Assembly (NCBI GenBank): GCA_015522055.1
Contig: WAMZ01000135.1
Coordinates: 1-20,859, forward strand
From: Candidatus Geothermarchaeota archaeon
Lineage (GTDB): Archaea > Thermoproteota > Nitrososphaeria > Geothermarchaeales > JDFR-13
Length of the DNA stretch: 20,859 nt
Direction: 5' to 3'
Both the position numbers and the translations under genes were made by a program. The notes under the pieces are model-generated. The model ran no database searches and was not told the origin of the DNA. It saw nothing but the letters and a program-made list of their open reading frames with translations. Of this stretch, positions 1-5,781 are shown in pieces. Positions within the stretch are counted from its first letter, which is position 1. Each line of letters opens with the position of its first letter.

Positions 1-36
1 CATAGGAAGAGCCTGGCTGCTTTGAGACACTTATAA
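1..36 (+). CDS. possible 3' end of a truncated upstream gene
   Basis: Frame 1 reads from the first base as H-R-K-S-L-A-A-L-R-H-L and stops at TAA (34-36). The composition is plausible for a protein C-terminus, and the frame is cut by the contig edge. Eleven codons are too few to name a family, and an open stretch this short can occur by chance. Confidence 0.25.
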   Translation, partial: HRKSLAALRHL

Positions 37-82
37 ATACGTATTCCGCACACTCTAATCTAACGGAATAGACAATAAAAAA

Positions 83-92
83 TTTTTATATA
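83..92 (+). promoter_or_regulatory. TATA box for tRNA-Phe
   Basis: An AT-rich TTTTTATATA element lies about 25 bases upstream of the first base of the tRNA (113). This is the normal archaeal TATA-to-start distance, so transcription would begin at or next to the mature 5' end, giving a transcript with little or no leader. Confidence 0.5.
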
Positions 93-112
93 ACTGAAAA
101 CTAAACTACTAT

Positions 113-209
113 AGGGCCGTAGCTCAGTGGGAGAGCGCCCGACTTTGTTTTGGGTGGGGCGAGGCTGAAGACCGGGAGGTCGCCGGTTCAAGTCCGGCCG
201 GCCCCACCA
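113..209 (+). tRNA. tRNA-Phe (anticodon GAA), interrupted by an intron
   Basis: Removing 22 nt inside the anticodon stem gives a full cloverleaf. It has a D stem GCTC/GAGC, anticodon stem CCCGG/CCGGG, loop CTGAAGA with anticodon GAA at 167-169, T arm GCCGG-TTCAAGT-CCGGC, discriminator A206 and a genomically encoded CCA at 207-209. The loop and stem match the usual archaeal tRNA-Phe pattern. The acceptor stem pairs at positions 2-7 (GGGCCG/CGGCCC), but position 1 is A113 facing C205, a mismatch. Read without removing an intron, the gene would look like a Gln or Lys tRNA with a broken anticodon arm, so an automated call may be wrong or missing. Confidence 0.9.
142..163 (+). other. non-canonical tRNA intron in tRNA-Phe, position 30/31
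   Basis: This is a 22-nt intron inside the anticodon stem. The flanks form a bulge-helix-bulge. The four-base helix is C136-G137-C138-C139 with G158-G159-C160-G161, the bulges are C140-G141-A142 and A162-G163-G164, and an outer helix pairs A134-G135 with C165-T166. Sliding the intron by one base (141-162) gives the same mature sequence but breaks the central helix, so 142-163 is preferred. The archaeal tRNA splicing endonuclease would cut both bulges. Confidence 0.8.
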
Positions 210-406
210 TCATTTAAATACTGTGTCCAGTATCCTAGTTGTATTCTTGCGGTTATGGATTGAGTTTGACCACTTCTATATGTAAAGTTAGCGAAGTTTG
301 CTGATCCATTAAATTTGCTTAATTGGGGTTTCTTGATAGTAAACATGAAAAAAAGATTATTTATTACGATTAAAATTATATAACCAGTTCTTTATTGTAA
401 TATATA

Positions 407-416
407 TATATTTATA
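407..416 (+). promoter_or_regulatory. possible TATA box for the gene at 453
   Basis: A run of alternating AT ending in TTTATAG lies about 40 bases before the ATG at 453. A second TATA-like element (432-440) is too close to the start to drive a transcript that includes it. The whole region is AT-rich, so the choice of box is uncertain. Confidence 0.3.
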
Positions 417-452
417 GGGGTTTAATAGTAATATTTATAAATTGGTGGGGGA

Positions 453-2300
453 ATGAATAAATCAAGATTGTTTGCTGTGGTTTTTGTTGTTTTATTGATT
501 GTGGCTGTTGGTGTGCCATACTACATACTAAGCTTGGGGAATCTATATACTCAGGTGAATATATTATTTGATTTTGGTCGATTAAGATACGGTGGATATG
601 ATTTATTTGGCAGTGTAAATGTTGCATTGATTGGGCCCGGCGGAATCTCTATTCACAGATATAGCTTAAGTGATGTTCAAGGGAGGATGGTTACTATAGA
701 CCTAAAGGATGGAGTTATGGCTTGGGATAGATACTTCAAGGATATATTACCCAGAAATATGAGGGTGAGCATGGAATATGATGTTCCATTACCAGCTATA
801 ACAATATTCATGATACTGCATGATAATTCCGGGAATGAGTATGTAGCATCATATGTATATAGCACATTTGACTATCTAATGGACCATTATCAAGATAATG
901 TAAAAGCTACTTATGCAGCACTGAACGATCCACTTATCATGTTTAGGAGTCCACTTTCTATCAGAGTTACTCCTGAGAGTCTTGGATTTAGAAAGGTAGA
1001 CTATAGACCGATGATTGAACATATTAGAGCGAATTCCAGTAAAAAAACTACTTTATCCCTAGCTGAAAATGTGAAGAATAGTTATGTGGTTCTATCATCA
1101 TGTCCCTCCTACTTCACAGAAGTATACTGGGACGTGCTCTATAATTCTAGGAATACGCTTCCAGATGGTTGGAGGCAGAGGATATCTGGTTATTATATAA
1201 ATGATCAGATGAAGCTAGAGGCGTGGAACTACTATGCAACCGAATATTCACTTGCATATTATTATAAGGCAAGTGAGTACACGGCTACAGCTGCATTGAC
1301 GGCCGTTAAGAATAGGCTTGGTGAAGAGGGTATATATACGATGTGGAGCTTCCTATTCGATATATTCTATAAATTGTATGGTGACTCTGGAACAGCCGGG
1401 CTGACTTGGGAAAGCACATATACACCTGGAACGAGATTCTCAGAAGATACCCCAATAATAGGCATCAAGGTAGACTATATCGAACAAAAACCAATAGAAT
1501 TTAGAATAGAGGCGTTGAAATGGACTTATAATCAGTACAAACACGGACTAACTATCCTAGGAATCATGGCTCTAGGCTCGTCCGAAACGGTTACTTATTT
1601 CTTTAGTAAAGGAACTTATGTATTACAAGACACCTTGCCTAAAAAGTATATATTGCTCCCAACTATTTATGAGTATTCTACCGATGGTGTTGTCTTGACT
1701 TATGATGTATCATTGGTTAACTATGGTGGCTGTGAGTACTGGAGGGTTGTTCCTATAACAACTTTCATACCATTGTATATAAAGACTGACCAAGATTGGA
1801 GGAATGCATATGTTGTTAGCCTTGGATCGAATGATCCTGATCCACAGTCCTTCATTGAAATGGTGTGGGAGTATGATGTTAGGAATATTAACTGGACATA
1901 TGTGGATGATAATACCCCATTAGGTGAGATTTTATACCAAGACCAAAGCATTAATTATAGTGTTTCGGAGTTTGTTGCTGGTCAGCATGTGAATATCATT
2001 AAAAGCGTGCTTACCCTAACTTTATCAAGGATATTGTCCTCCTCACACCCCGCTCTAGCTCTGTTCATAAGCGTTGCAGGCGGCTTTACAGGATACGCCG
2101 AGACAAACGCCAGAAATACAGCAATTATATTGAGATTCGAATATTTAAGGTATGGTTCTATTGGCGGAAGTGTTTACGTTTCGGTTAGTAAATATACGAT
2201 TAAATATGCGTCTAGTGAGTTGTATGGTTATCTGCCTTTAATGGTTAGGTATAGGGCTCAGGTGGGTTGTCAGCAGAATCCAGGCCCTCTCAATATTTAA
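453..2300 (+). CDS. hypothetical membrane-anchored or secreted protein
   Basis: The 615-residue product was not recognised as a member of any named family. Residues 1-5 include K and R and are followed by one hydrophobic segment (about 6-28), which fits an uncleaved signal anchor or a signal peptide. The rest is rich in Tyr, Ser, Thr and Val with few Lys, giving a beta-rich extracytoplasmic look. Several Asn-X-Ser/Thr sequons (for example NSS, NWT, NYS) could be N-glycosylated. A milder hydrophobic stretch lies near residues 540-570, and no clear second membrane helix closes the C-terminus. A G-rich stretch (444-451) sits almost against the ATG. The gene stands alone between tRNA-Phe and a convergent oxidoreductase gene. 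A role in the cell envelope is inferred only from topology and composition. Confidence 0.8.
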   Translation: MNKSRLFAVVFVVLLIVAVGVPYYILSLGNLYTQVNILFDFGRLRYGGYDLFGSVNVALIGPGGISIHRYSLSDVQGRMVTIDLKDGVMAWDRYFKDILPRNMRVSMEYDVPLPAITIFMILHDNSGNEYVASYVYSTFDYLMDHYQDNVKATYAALNDPLIMFRSPLSIRVTPESLGFRKVDYRPMIEHIRANSSKKTTLSLAENVKNSYVVLSSCPSYFTEVYWDVLYNSRNTLPDGWRQRISGYYINDQMKLEAWNYYATEYSLAYYYKASEYTATAALTAVKNRLGEEGIYTMWSFLFDIFYKLYGDSGTAGLTWESTYTPGTRFSEDTPIIGIKVDYIEQKPIEFRIEALKWTYNQYKHGLTILGIMALGSSETVTYFFSKGTYVLQDTLPKKYILLPTIYEYSTDGVVLTYDVSLVNYGGCEYWRVVPITTFIPLYIKTDQDWRNAYVVSLGSNDPDPQSFIEMVWEYDVRNINWTYVDDNTPLGEILYQDQSINYSVSEFVAGQHVNIIKSVLTLTLSRILSSSHPALALFISVAGGFTGYAETNARNTAIILRFEYLRYGSIGGSVYVSVSKYTIKYASSELYGYLPLMVRYRAQVGCQQNPGPLNI

Positions 2301-2302
2301 AC

Positions 2303-2311
2303 CTTTTTATT
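2303..2311 (+). terminator. possible T-tract terminator
   Basis: A run of five T (2304-2308) follows directly after the stop of the plus-strand gene, in the 51-base gap before the convergent minus-strand gene. Archaeal termination commonly uses T-tracts without a hairpin. Confidence 0.3.
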
Positions 2312-2351
2312 ATCTGGCCTTGTATTAGGTTTGAAGGTTTATCGGATGCCA

Positions 2352-3710
2352 CTATTTTTCTCTGTATCGTAGTTTGTCTTCTAGTCTCATGTAGCCCCGT
2401 ATTATTTGGCTTAGGATGTATCTTAGTGGTTCTGGTGGCCATGCCCTTATTTTTCGGCCTACGATGAAGAATCTGGTTCGGTGTGTATCTATGTTTAGGA
2501 TGAGCTCGGCTAGGGTTCTTCCTACGTTGAAAGTTGCTGAGACTCCATGTCCAATGTAACCAAGTGCATATACCATTGTTTTGTCTCTATCTAGGAACCC
2601 GATTGCTGGGGCCATGTCGAGAGTTACCGATACTGGGCCGCCCCATTCGTGGGTGAACTTTATGCCTTTTAGCTGGGGGAAGATCCACAGTAAGTATTTC
2701 TTTAGTTCCTCGAAATTCTTTCTATCTAGGTCTTTCTCCATGTTTTTTCCATAGGTTACTCCGACGTCGCCGCCTCCCAATAGTATCCTATTGTCCTTGG
2801 TTAGTCTATAATAGTGAATAAAGTTCCTAGCATCCTCTATGCCGGCCCTGCTCCTCCATCCAATACTCTCCATCTGCTCCTCAGTCAGAGGCTCAGTCAA
2901 TACTATTCTTGTGAAGGCTGGTGTCTGGAGTTTATAGAGCTCTGGAAACAGAATTGAGTATGCATTGGTGGCGAACACCACTCTCTTGGCTCTCAATATG
3001 CCCTTAGGTGTCCTCAAAACATATTTATATCCATACCCACCATCCCTTTCGACCTTTAATACTGGCGAGTACTCATAGATTTTAGCTCCCTCTTCCTCAG
3101 CCAATCTCTTCAATTCCCTAGCCCACTTAGCTGGATCAAGTATTCCACACCTCTCCTCAAACCACCCCAATAAATACTTATCGGTATTGAACTCCTCCCT
3201 GAGCCTTCTTCTATCCCATTCCTCTACACCCTCGAAATCCATCTCCTTTGCAGCCTTGAATTCCTCCCTAAGCCTCTTAACCTGAGCCTTATTAGTTGCT
3301 ACCAGTAGGTATCCACTACCCTCATAATCACAATCCACATCATGTCCCTTGATGAAATCAGCTAGGTAGTCGACAGCCTCCTCCATAAACTTCCTAGCCT
3401 CCCTTCCCTTCTCAACCCCAAAAGTTTTCATTGTCTGGGTCGGAGTTAGGCCGAAGAGAGTCATATTGAATCCTCCATTCCTCCCACTGGCACCATATCC
3501 ACATATCTCCGCCTCAAGAAGAGCAACCTCGACACCCTTCTCGTAGGTCTTTAGATGGTAGGCTGTTGATAAACCAGTATACCCCCCACCTATAATAGCT
3601 ACATCTGTCTCAACCTCCCCCTCCAAGGATGGATTAGGTGTAATGTCACCCAACTGCTCCAGCCAGTAACTCCTCTTCTTATAATCCCCCTTTACATACT
3701 TGGTCTCCAT
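2352..3710 (-). CDS. FAD-dependent oxidoreductase, DAO (glycine/D-amino acid oxidase) family
   Basis: A 452-residue flavoprotein of the DAO family (PF01266 type, COG0665-like). The N-terminal dinucleotide-binding fold shows IIGGGYTG (39-46) and the acidic residue E66 at the end of the second strand for the FAD ribose. It is followed by GASGRNGG (73-80), the FAD-contact loop typical of the gamma-glutamylputrescine-oxidase-like branch. The C-terminal part has LGYIGHGVSATFNVGRTLAE, the usual second FAD-binding segment. The family oxidises amine substrates to imines and passes electrons to oxygen or another acceptor. The substrate cannot be read from the sequence. A TTG nine bases upstream is also in frame, but the ATG at 3710 is preferred because a TATA box lies about 23 bases upstream, implying leaderless translation. 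It stands alone, convergent with the unknown gene at 453. Confidence 0.9.
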   Translation of the reverse strand: METKYVKGDYKKRSYWLEQLGDITPNPSLEGEVETDVAIIGGGYTGLSTAYHLKTYEKGVEVALLEAEICGYGASGRNGGFNMTLFGLTPTQTMKTFGVEKGREARKFMEEAVDYLADFIKGHDVDCDYEGSGYLLVATNKAQVKRLREEFKAAKEMDFEGVEEWDRRRLREEFNTDKYLLGWFEERCGILDPAKWARELKRLAEEEGAKIYEYSPVLKVERDGGYGYKYVLRTPKGILRAKRVVFATNAYSILFPELYKLQTPAFTRIVLTEPLTEEQMESIGWRSRAGIEDARNFIHYYRLTKDNRILLGGGDVGVTYGKNMEKDLDRKNFEELKKYLLWIFPQLKGIKFTHEWGGPVSVTLDMAPAIGFLDRDKTMVYALGYIGHGVSATFNVGRTLAELILNIDTHRTRFFIVGRKIRAWPPEPLRYILSQIIRGYMRLEDKLRYREK

Positions 3711-3728
3711 AACTATCAATGGAATAAA

Positions 3729-3736
3729 ATTATAAT
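3729..3736 (-). promoter_or_regulatory. TATA box for the FAD oxidoreductase
   Basis: On the minus strand an ATTATAAT element lies about 23 bases before the ATG at 3710. This spacing puts the transcription start at or near the start codon, which fits a leaderless mRNA. Confidence 0.45.
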
Positions 3737-4122
3737 CCTAATTCATAAAAAGTCTATGGCATAACTGTCATGAAGCACCGAGATTACAGGAACATATCTA
3801 TTCTATGTAACTAAGGCTTCCTAAGAACTACATTAATTCTTCCCTGTTGTAGTTTTATTAATGAAATTGTTTAGAAGAGCTTCAACCAATACTCCAATCT
3901 AAAACCTATATCATCAACTATGCTACGGAACTCCTCATATTTAATAATTATAAGCATTGCTCTATGCTGAAGAACTAACTTTGAACCTATCTTAACAATA
4001 ATTACTTTACTATATTGTTGGGATGCTGAATTATATCTATTATTTTCCACCAGCTCCCTGCCTAGACTCCGTCTCCATAAATCTCTAGTATTAAAAGCAT
4101 CATTATGCCTGTATTATTTATA

Positions 4123-4150
4123 TAAAAATTATATAAAAAGGAGAAAAAGG
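4123..4150 (-). terminator. U-rich terminator of tRNA-Met
   Basis: Read on the minus strand, three T5 runs follow within about 40 bases of the tRNA-Met 3' end (complement of 4163). Consecutive U-tracts are the usual archaeal termination signal. Confidence 0.5.
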
Positions 4151-4198
4151 ATATATACATAATGCCGGGGGCGGGATTTGAACCCGCGACTTCCGGAT

Positions 4199-4223
4199 CT
4201 CTCCTAAAGGGGGTCCCCTTGAT
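4199..4223 (-). other. canonical tRNA intron (37/38) in tRNA-Met
   Basis: A 25-nt intron lies directly after A37. It folds into an internal hairpin (AAGGG with CCCTT). Three of four bases of the central bulge-helix-bulge helix pair between exon positions 32-35 and the intron's 3' part, so the motif is of the relaxed type. Confidence 0.75.
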
Positions 4224-4237
4224 TATGAGTCCGGCGC

Positions 4238-4258
4238 TTTTGTCCCCCGGTGTGGGGG
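4238..4258 (-). other. non-canonical tRNA intron in the D arm of tRNA-Met
   Basis: A 21-nt insertion splits the 3' strand of the D stem, after A23 (or equivalently after G22, because A flanks both ends). Without it the D stem cannot close. The insert forms its own hairpin, CCCCC with GGGGG. A clear four-base central bulge-helix-bulge helix was not found, so the exact cut sites are uncertain. Confidence 0.7.
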
Positions 4259-4308
4259 TCTGCCAGGCTGAGCTACCCCGGCGTCTATTCTAATTTTTGT
4301 ATCTTGTT

Positions 4309-4322
4309 TTATTTATAATTTT
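4309..4322. promoter_or_regulatory. AT-rich TATA region shared by tRNA-Met (minus) and the sRNA candidate (plus)
   Basis: On the plus strand a TTTATAAT element (4312-4319) lies about 26 bases before the start of the sRNA candidate at 4342. On the minus strand the same bases read ATTATAAA and lie about 32 bases before the first base of tRNA-Met (4282). One AT-rich block could therefore serve both divergent RNA genes. Confidence 0.4.
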
Positions 4323-4341
4323 TTGTTTAATTCTTTGGTTT

Positions 4342-4404
4342 GGGGATGATGATCTGGAGCAGTTATGATTCTAATGGTGATTGGTTTTTGGTCCCTCTGA
4401 CCCC
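4342..4404 (+). ncRNA. candidate C/D box sRNA (2'-O-methylation guide)
   Basis: In a gap with no gene, a 63-nt segment has the layout of an archaeal C/D sRNA. GGGG (4342-4345) is followed by C box ATGATGA (4346-4352). Next come an 18-nt spacer, a D'-like CTAA (4371-4374), a C'-like GTGATTG (4377-4383), a 13-nt spacer, D box CTGA (4397-4400) and CCCC (4401-4404). The outer GGGG/CCCC would form the terminal stem that brings C and D together as a kink-turn bound by L7Ae. A TATA box lies about 26 bases upstream. The first spacer is longer than the usual 12 nt and the inner boxes are imperfect. No rRNA or tRNA target was established. Confidence 0.5.
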
Positions 4405-4417
4405 TATTTACTTTGGG

Positions 4418-4828
4418 CTACTCCTTTGATTTGCATCGTTGTATAGTTAGTGTGTTTGTGCAGTAGTCTAGTGTTAGTTTAAGGTTTTTTATCGCTTGTA
4501 TTCCGATTACTATTTCTGTCAGGTTTTTTACTGTTTCTATGTATCCTTCTAGGCTTTGGTCTATTTTGGTTAGGGTTATTTTTCCGTAGAATCCTTCTGA
4601 GATTATTGCTTCTCCATTGGGTAATATTAGGTTTCTTTTGAATGTTTTTAGTTGATCGAATCCTAGGTAGTTGAATATATCTTCTGGTATTAATAGGAAT
4701 CCCTCGAATCCTGTGTCGACTACTGCTATTACGGCCCCTTTCTCTGGATACGTTCTCTTTAGGAGGGGGTTCTCTATTACTATCTCAATTACTGGTGTTC
4801 CATCGACTATATGGGGTGTCATTTTCAT
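4418..4828 (-). CDS. clan AA aspartic protease, DTGF (AF_0612-like) family
   Basis: This 136-residue protein has the half-size layout of a retroviral-type (clan AA) aspartic protease. Strands lead into VVDTGFEG (36-43), where D38-T39-G40 is the catalytic triad motif and F41 gives the DTGF signature of a small prokaryotic family. A flap-like region follows (about 66-85), then VIGI (107-110) with the Gly that ends the psi-loop, and a closing strand LTLDY. Such proteins act as homodimers, each giving one Asp. There is no signal peptide or membrane helix, so it is probably cytoplasmic. It overlaps the upstream RHH-like gene by four bases (ATGA), so the two are translationally coupled. Substrate and role are unknown. 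Processing or removal of the partner is one possibility, by analogy only. Confidence 0.85.
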   Translation of the reverse strand: MKMTPHIVDGTPVIEIVIENPLLKRTYPEKGAVIAVVDTGFEGFLLIPEDIFNYLGFDQLKTFKRNLILPNGEAIISEGFYGKITLTKIDQSLEGYIETVKNLTEIVIGIQAIKNLKLTLDYCTNTLTIQRCKSKE

Positions 4829-5145
4829 TTCATTCTATATCCGATTTTGGCTCTTGGTTTGACTTCTTCGCCAGCTAGTATTCTGACTTCCCTTGGATCT
4901 ATCCCCCTTTGGTCGAGTTTCTCGGCTAGTTCATCTAATGTGGATGCTTCTACTACTAGTTTATTGTTTTTATAGGCTCGGTATATGGTCTGTTTCTCAG
5001 TATATTGTTCTTTTGCTGCCATATCCTTTATAGCTGTCTCTACTACTTTGGATAGTGCCCCTTTCTTATTTCCATACAGTTCTTTAGCTAGTTTTCTCAA
5101 TAGTCTCTCAACTTCATCATTTAATGATATGGTTATTAAACCCAT
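4825..5145 (-). CDS. ribbon-helix-helix-like small protein, partner of the DTGF protease
   Basis: The first 45 of 106 residues look like a ribbon-helix-helix DNA-binding unit: a short strand (LITISLND), helix 1 (EVERLLRKLAKEL), a turn with G-N-K-K-G, and helix 2 (ALSKVVETAIKDM). A second small domain (about 55-92) contains a strand and the helix STLDELAEKL, then a strand ending VRIL. It weakly resembles small alpha/beta domains such as DUF5678, but this was not verified. The tail is basic. Antitoxins and autorepressors often share this RHH-plus-second-domain layout, so it may repress its own promoter. A TTTAAATA box lies about 27 bases upstream of the ATG, implying leaderless translation. The downstream DTGF protease gene overlaps by four bases. 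Confidence 0.7.
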   Translation of the reverse strand: MGLITISLNDEVERLLRKLAKELYGNKKGALSKVVETAIKDMAAKEQYTEKQTIYRAYKNNKLVVEASTLDELAEKLDQRGIDPREVRILAGEEVKPRAKIGYRMK

Positions 5146-5168
5146 ATAAATAAAATATATTTAATTAT

Positions 5169-5176
5169 TATTTAAA
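5169..5176 (-). promoter_or_regulatory. TATA box for the RHH/DTGF operon
   Basis: On the minus strand the bases read TTTAAATA, a perfect archaeal TATA consensus, centred about 27 bases before the ATG at 5145. The transcript would begin at or just before the start codon. Confidence 0.55.
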
Positions 5177-5259
5177 TAGAATTGTGCATTGGCATGCATG
5201 ATTTTGGTATTTTTGTTATATATAGTATTTGTTTTTATATTAGTTGGTTTTTTGTTAAA

Positions 5260-5269
5260 GATATAAATA
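5260..5269 (+). promoter_or_regulatory. TATA box for the ribosomal supercluster
   Basis: GATATAAATA lies about 52 bases before the eS19 start chosen at 5318. That predicts transcription from about 5290 and a short leader holding the GGGTG Shine-Dalgarno (5306-5310). Confidence 0.4.
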
Positions 5270-5317
5270 TGTGGTTTGTGGGTTATTTGAATATAATTGT
5301 TGTGTGGGTGTGTGGCT

Positions 5318-5773
5318 GTGGTTAGTGTTAAGGATGTGCCTGCAGATATATTTATAGAGAGGTTGAGTGAGTATATTAAGGCTGAGGTTGAGGCTGTTAG
5401 GCCGCCTGAGTGGAGTCTCTGGGTTAAGACAGGTGTCTCTAGGGAGAGGCCTCCCGATGACCCGGATTGGTGGTATAAGAGGGCGGCGTCTATTCTCAGG
5501 AAGCTGTATCTGAAGGGGCCTTTGGGTGTTGATGATCTTAGGCTTATGTATGGTGGCCGTAAGGATAGGGGGGTTAGACCTGAACATTTTTATAAGGGTG
5601 GTGGGGCTATCATTAGGAAGATTTTGCAGCAGTTGGAGGAGGCTGGTTTGGTGGAGAAAACGCCTAAGGGTAGGATGTTGACGTCTAAGGGGAGGAGTCT
5701 CTTAGATAAGTTAGCGGCTTCAATTAGGAGGGAGCTTAATATTAGGCCTTGGTATGAGGAGTATGTGGGGTGA
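5318..5773 (+). CDS. rps19e: ribosomal protein eS19
   Basis: A 151-residue small-subunit protein that binds the head of the 30S subunit. The chosen GTG start gives M-V-S-V-K-D-V-P-A-D, matching the usual archaeal start of this family, and GGGTG lies seven bases upstream. An in-frame TTG at 5297 would add an unlikely Cys-rich leader. Family features seen are the basic WWYKRAASILRKLY segment, the Gly-rich loop G-G-R-K-D-R-G, and the helix IIRKILQQLEEAGLVEK followed by G-R-x-L-T-x-x-G. It is the first gene of the plus-strand cluster. Its stop overlaps the GGGGTGA that serves as Shine-Dalgarno for the next gene. Confidence 0.93.
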   Translation: MVSVKDVPADIFIERLSEYIKAEVEAVRPPEWSLWVKTGVSRERPPDDPDWWYKRAASILRKLYLKGPLGVDDLRLMYGGRKDRGVRPEHFYKGGGAIIRKILQQLEEAGLVEKTPKGRMLTSKGRSLLDKLAASIRRELNIRPWYEEYVG

Positions 5774-5781
5774 GTCTTTAG

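Larger units (their letters stand above)
3711..4162. other. 452-bp intergenic region, largely featureless
   Basis: The region separates the oxidoreductase from tRNA-Met. It is AT-rich and holds the oxidoreductase promoter at its left end and a U-rich terminator for tRNA-Met at its right end. The only reading frame of note is on the minus strand, 3871-4050, starting at GTG. It encodes 59 residues ending in a moderately amphipathic segment (I-I-I-K-Y-E-E-F-R-S-I-V-D-D). It has no clear Shine-Dalgarno, no family resemblance and no operon partner, so it is noted but not called as a gene. I see no repeats or insertion-sequence ends. Confidence 0.5.
4163..4282 (-). tRNA. elongator tRNA-Met (anticodon CAT) with two introns
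   Basis: Removing 21 nt from the D arm and 25 nt after the anticodon leaves a 74-nt tRNA. It has acceptor GCCGGGG/CCCCGGC, D stem GCTC/GAGC with loop AGCCTGGCA, anticodon stem CCGGA/TCCGG with loop CTCATAA, T arm GCGGG-TTCAAAT-CCCGC and discriminator A. No CCA is encoded. It is assigned as elongator because position 1-72 is G-C and the anticodon stem lacks the three G-C pairs of archaeal initiator tRNA. tRNA-Ile2, which also has CAT, is less likely because its usual archaeal acceptor and anticodon stems differ. Confidence 0.9.

Noticed and set aside
113..209. tRNA-Gln or tRNA-Lys from the apparent anticodon at 145-147
   Set aside because: The anticodon stem would have an A-C mismatch and a loop over 20 nt. 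Removing the 142-163 intron gives a perfect stem with anticodon GAA.
3880..3940. Second C/D box sRNA on the minus strand (TTGATGATA)
   Set aside because: The C box is imperfect, no CTGA D box follows at a usable distance, and there is no terminal stem.
4163..4282. Initiator tRNA-Met or tRNA-Ile2 (CAT)
   Set aside because: It has a G-C first pair and lacks the three G-C pairs of the initiator anticodon stem. Acceptor and anticodon stems also differ from the usual archaeal tRNA-Ile2.
4418..5145. VapBC-type toxin-antitoxin pair
   Set aside because: The second protein has the DTG and psi-loop pattern of an aspartic protease and none of the spaced acidic residues of a PIN nuclease.
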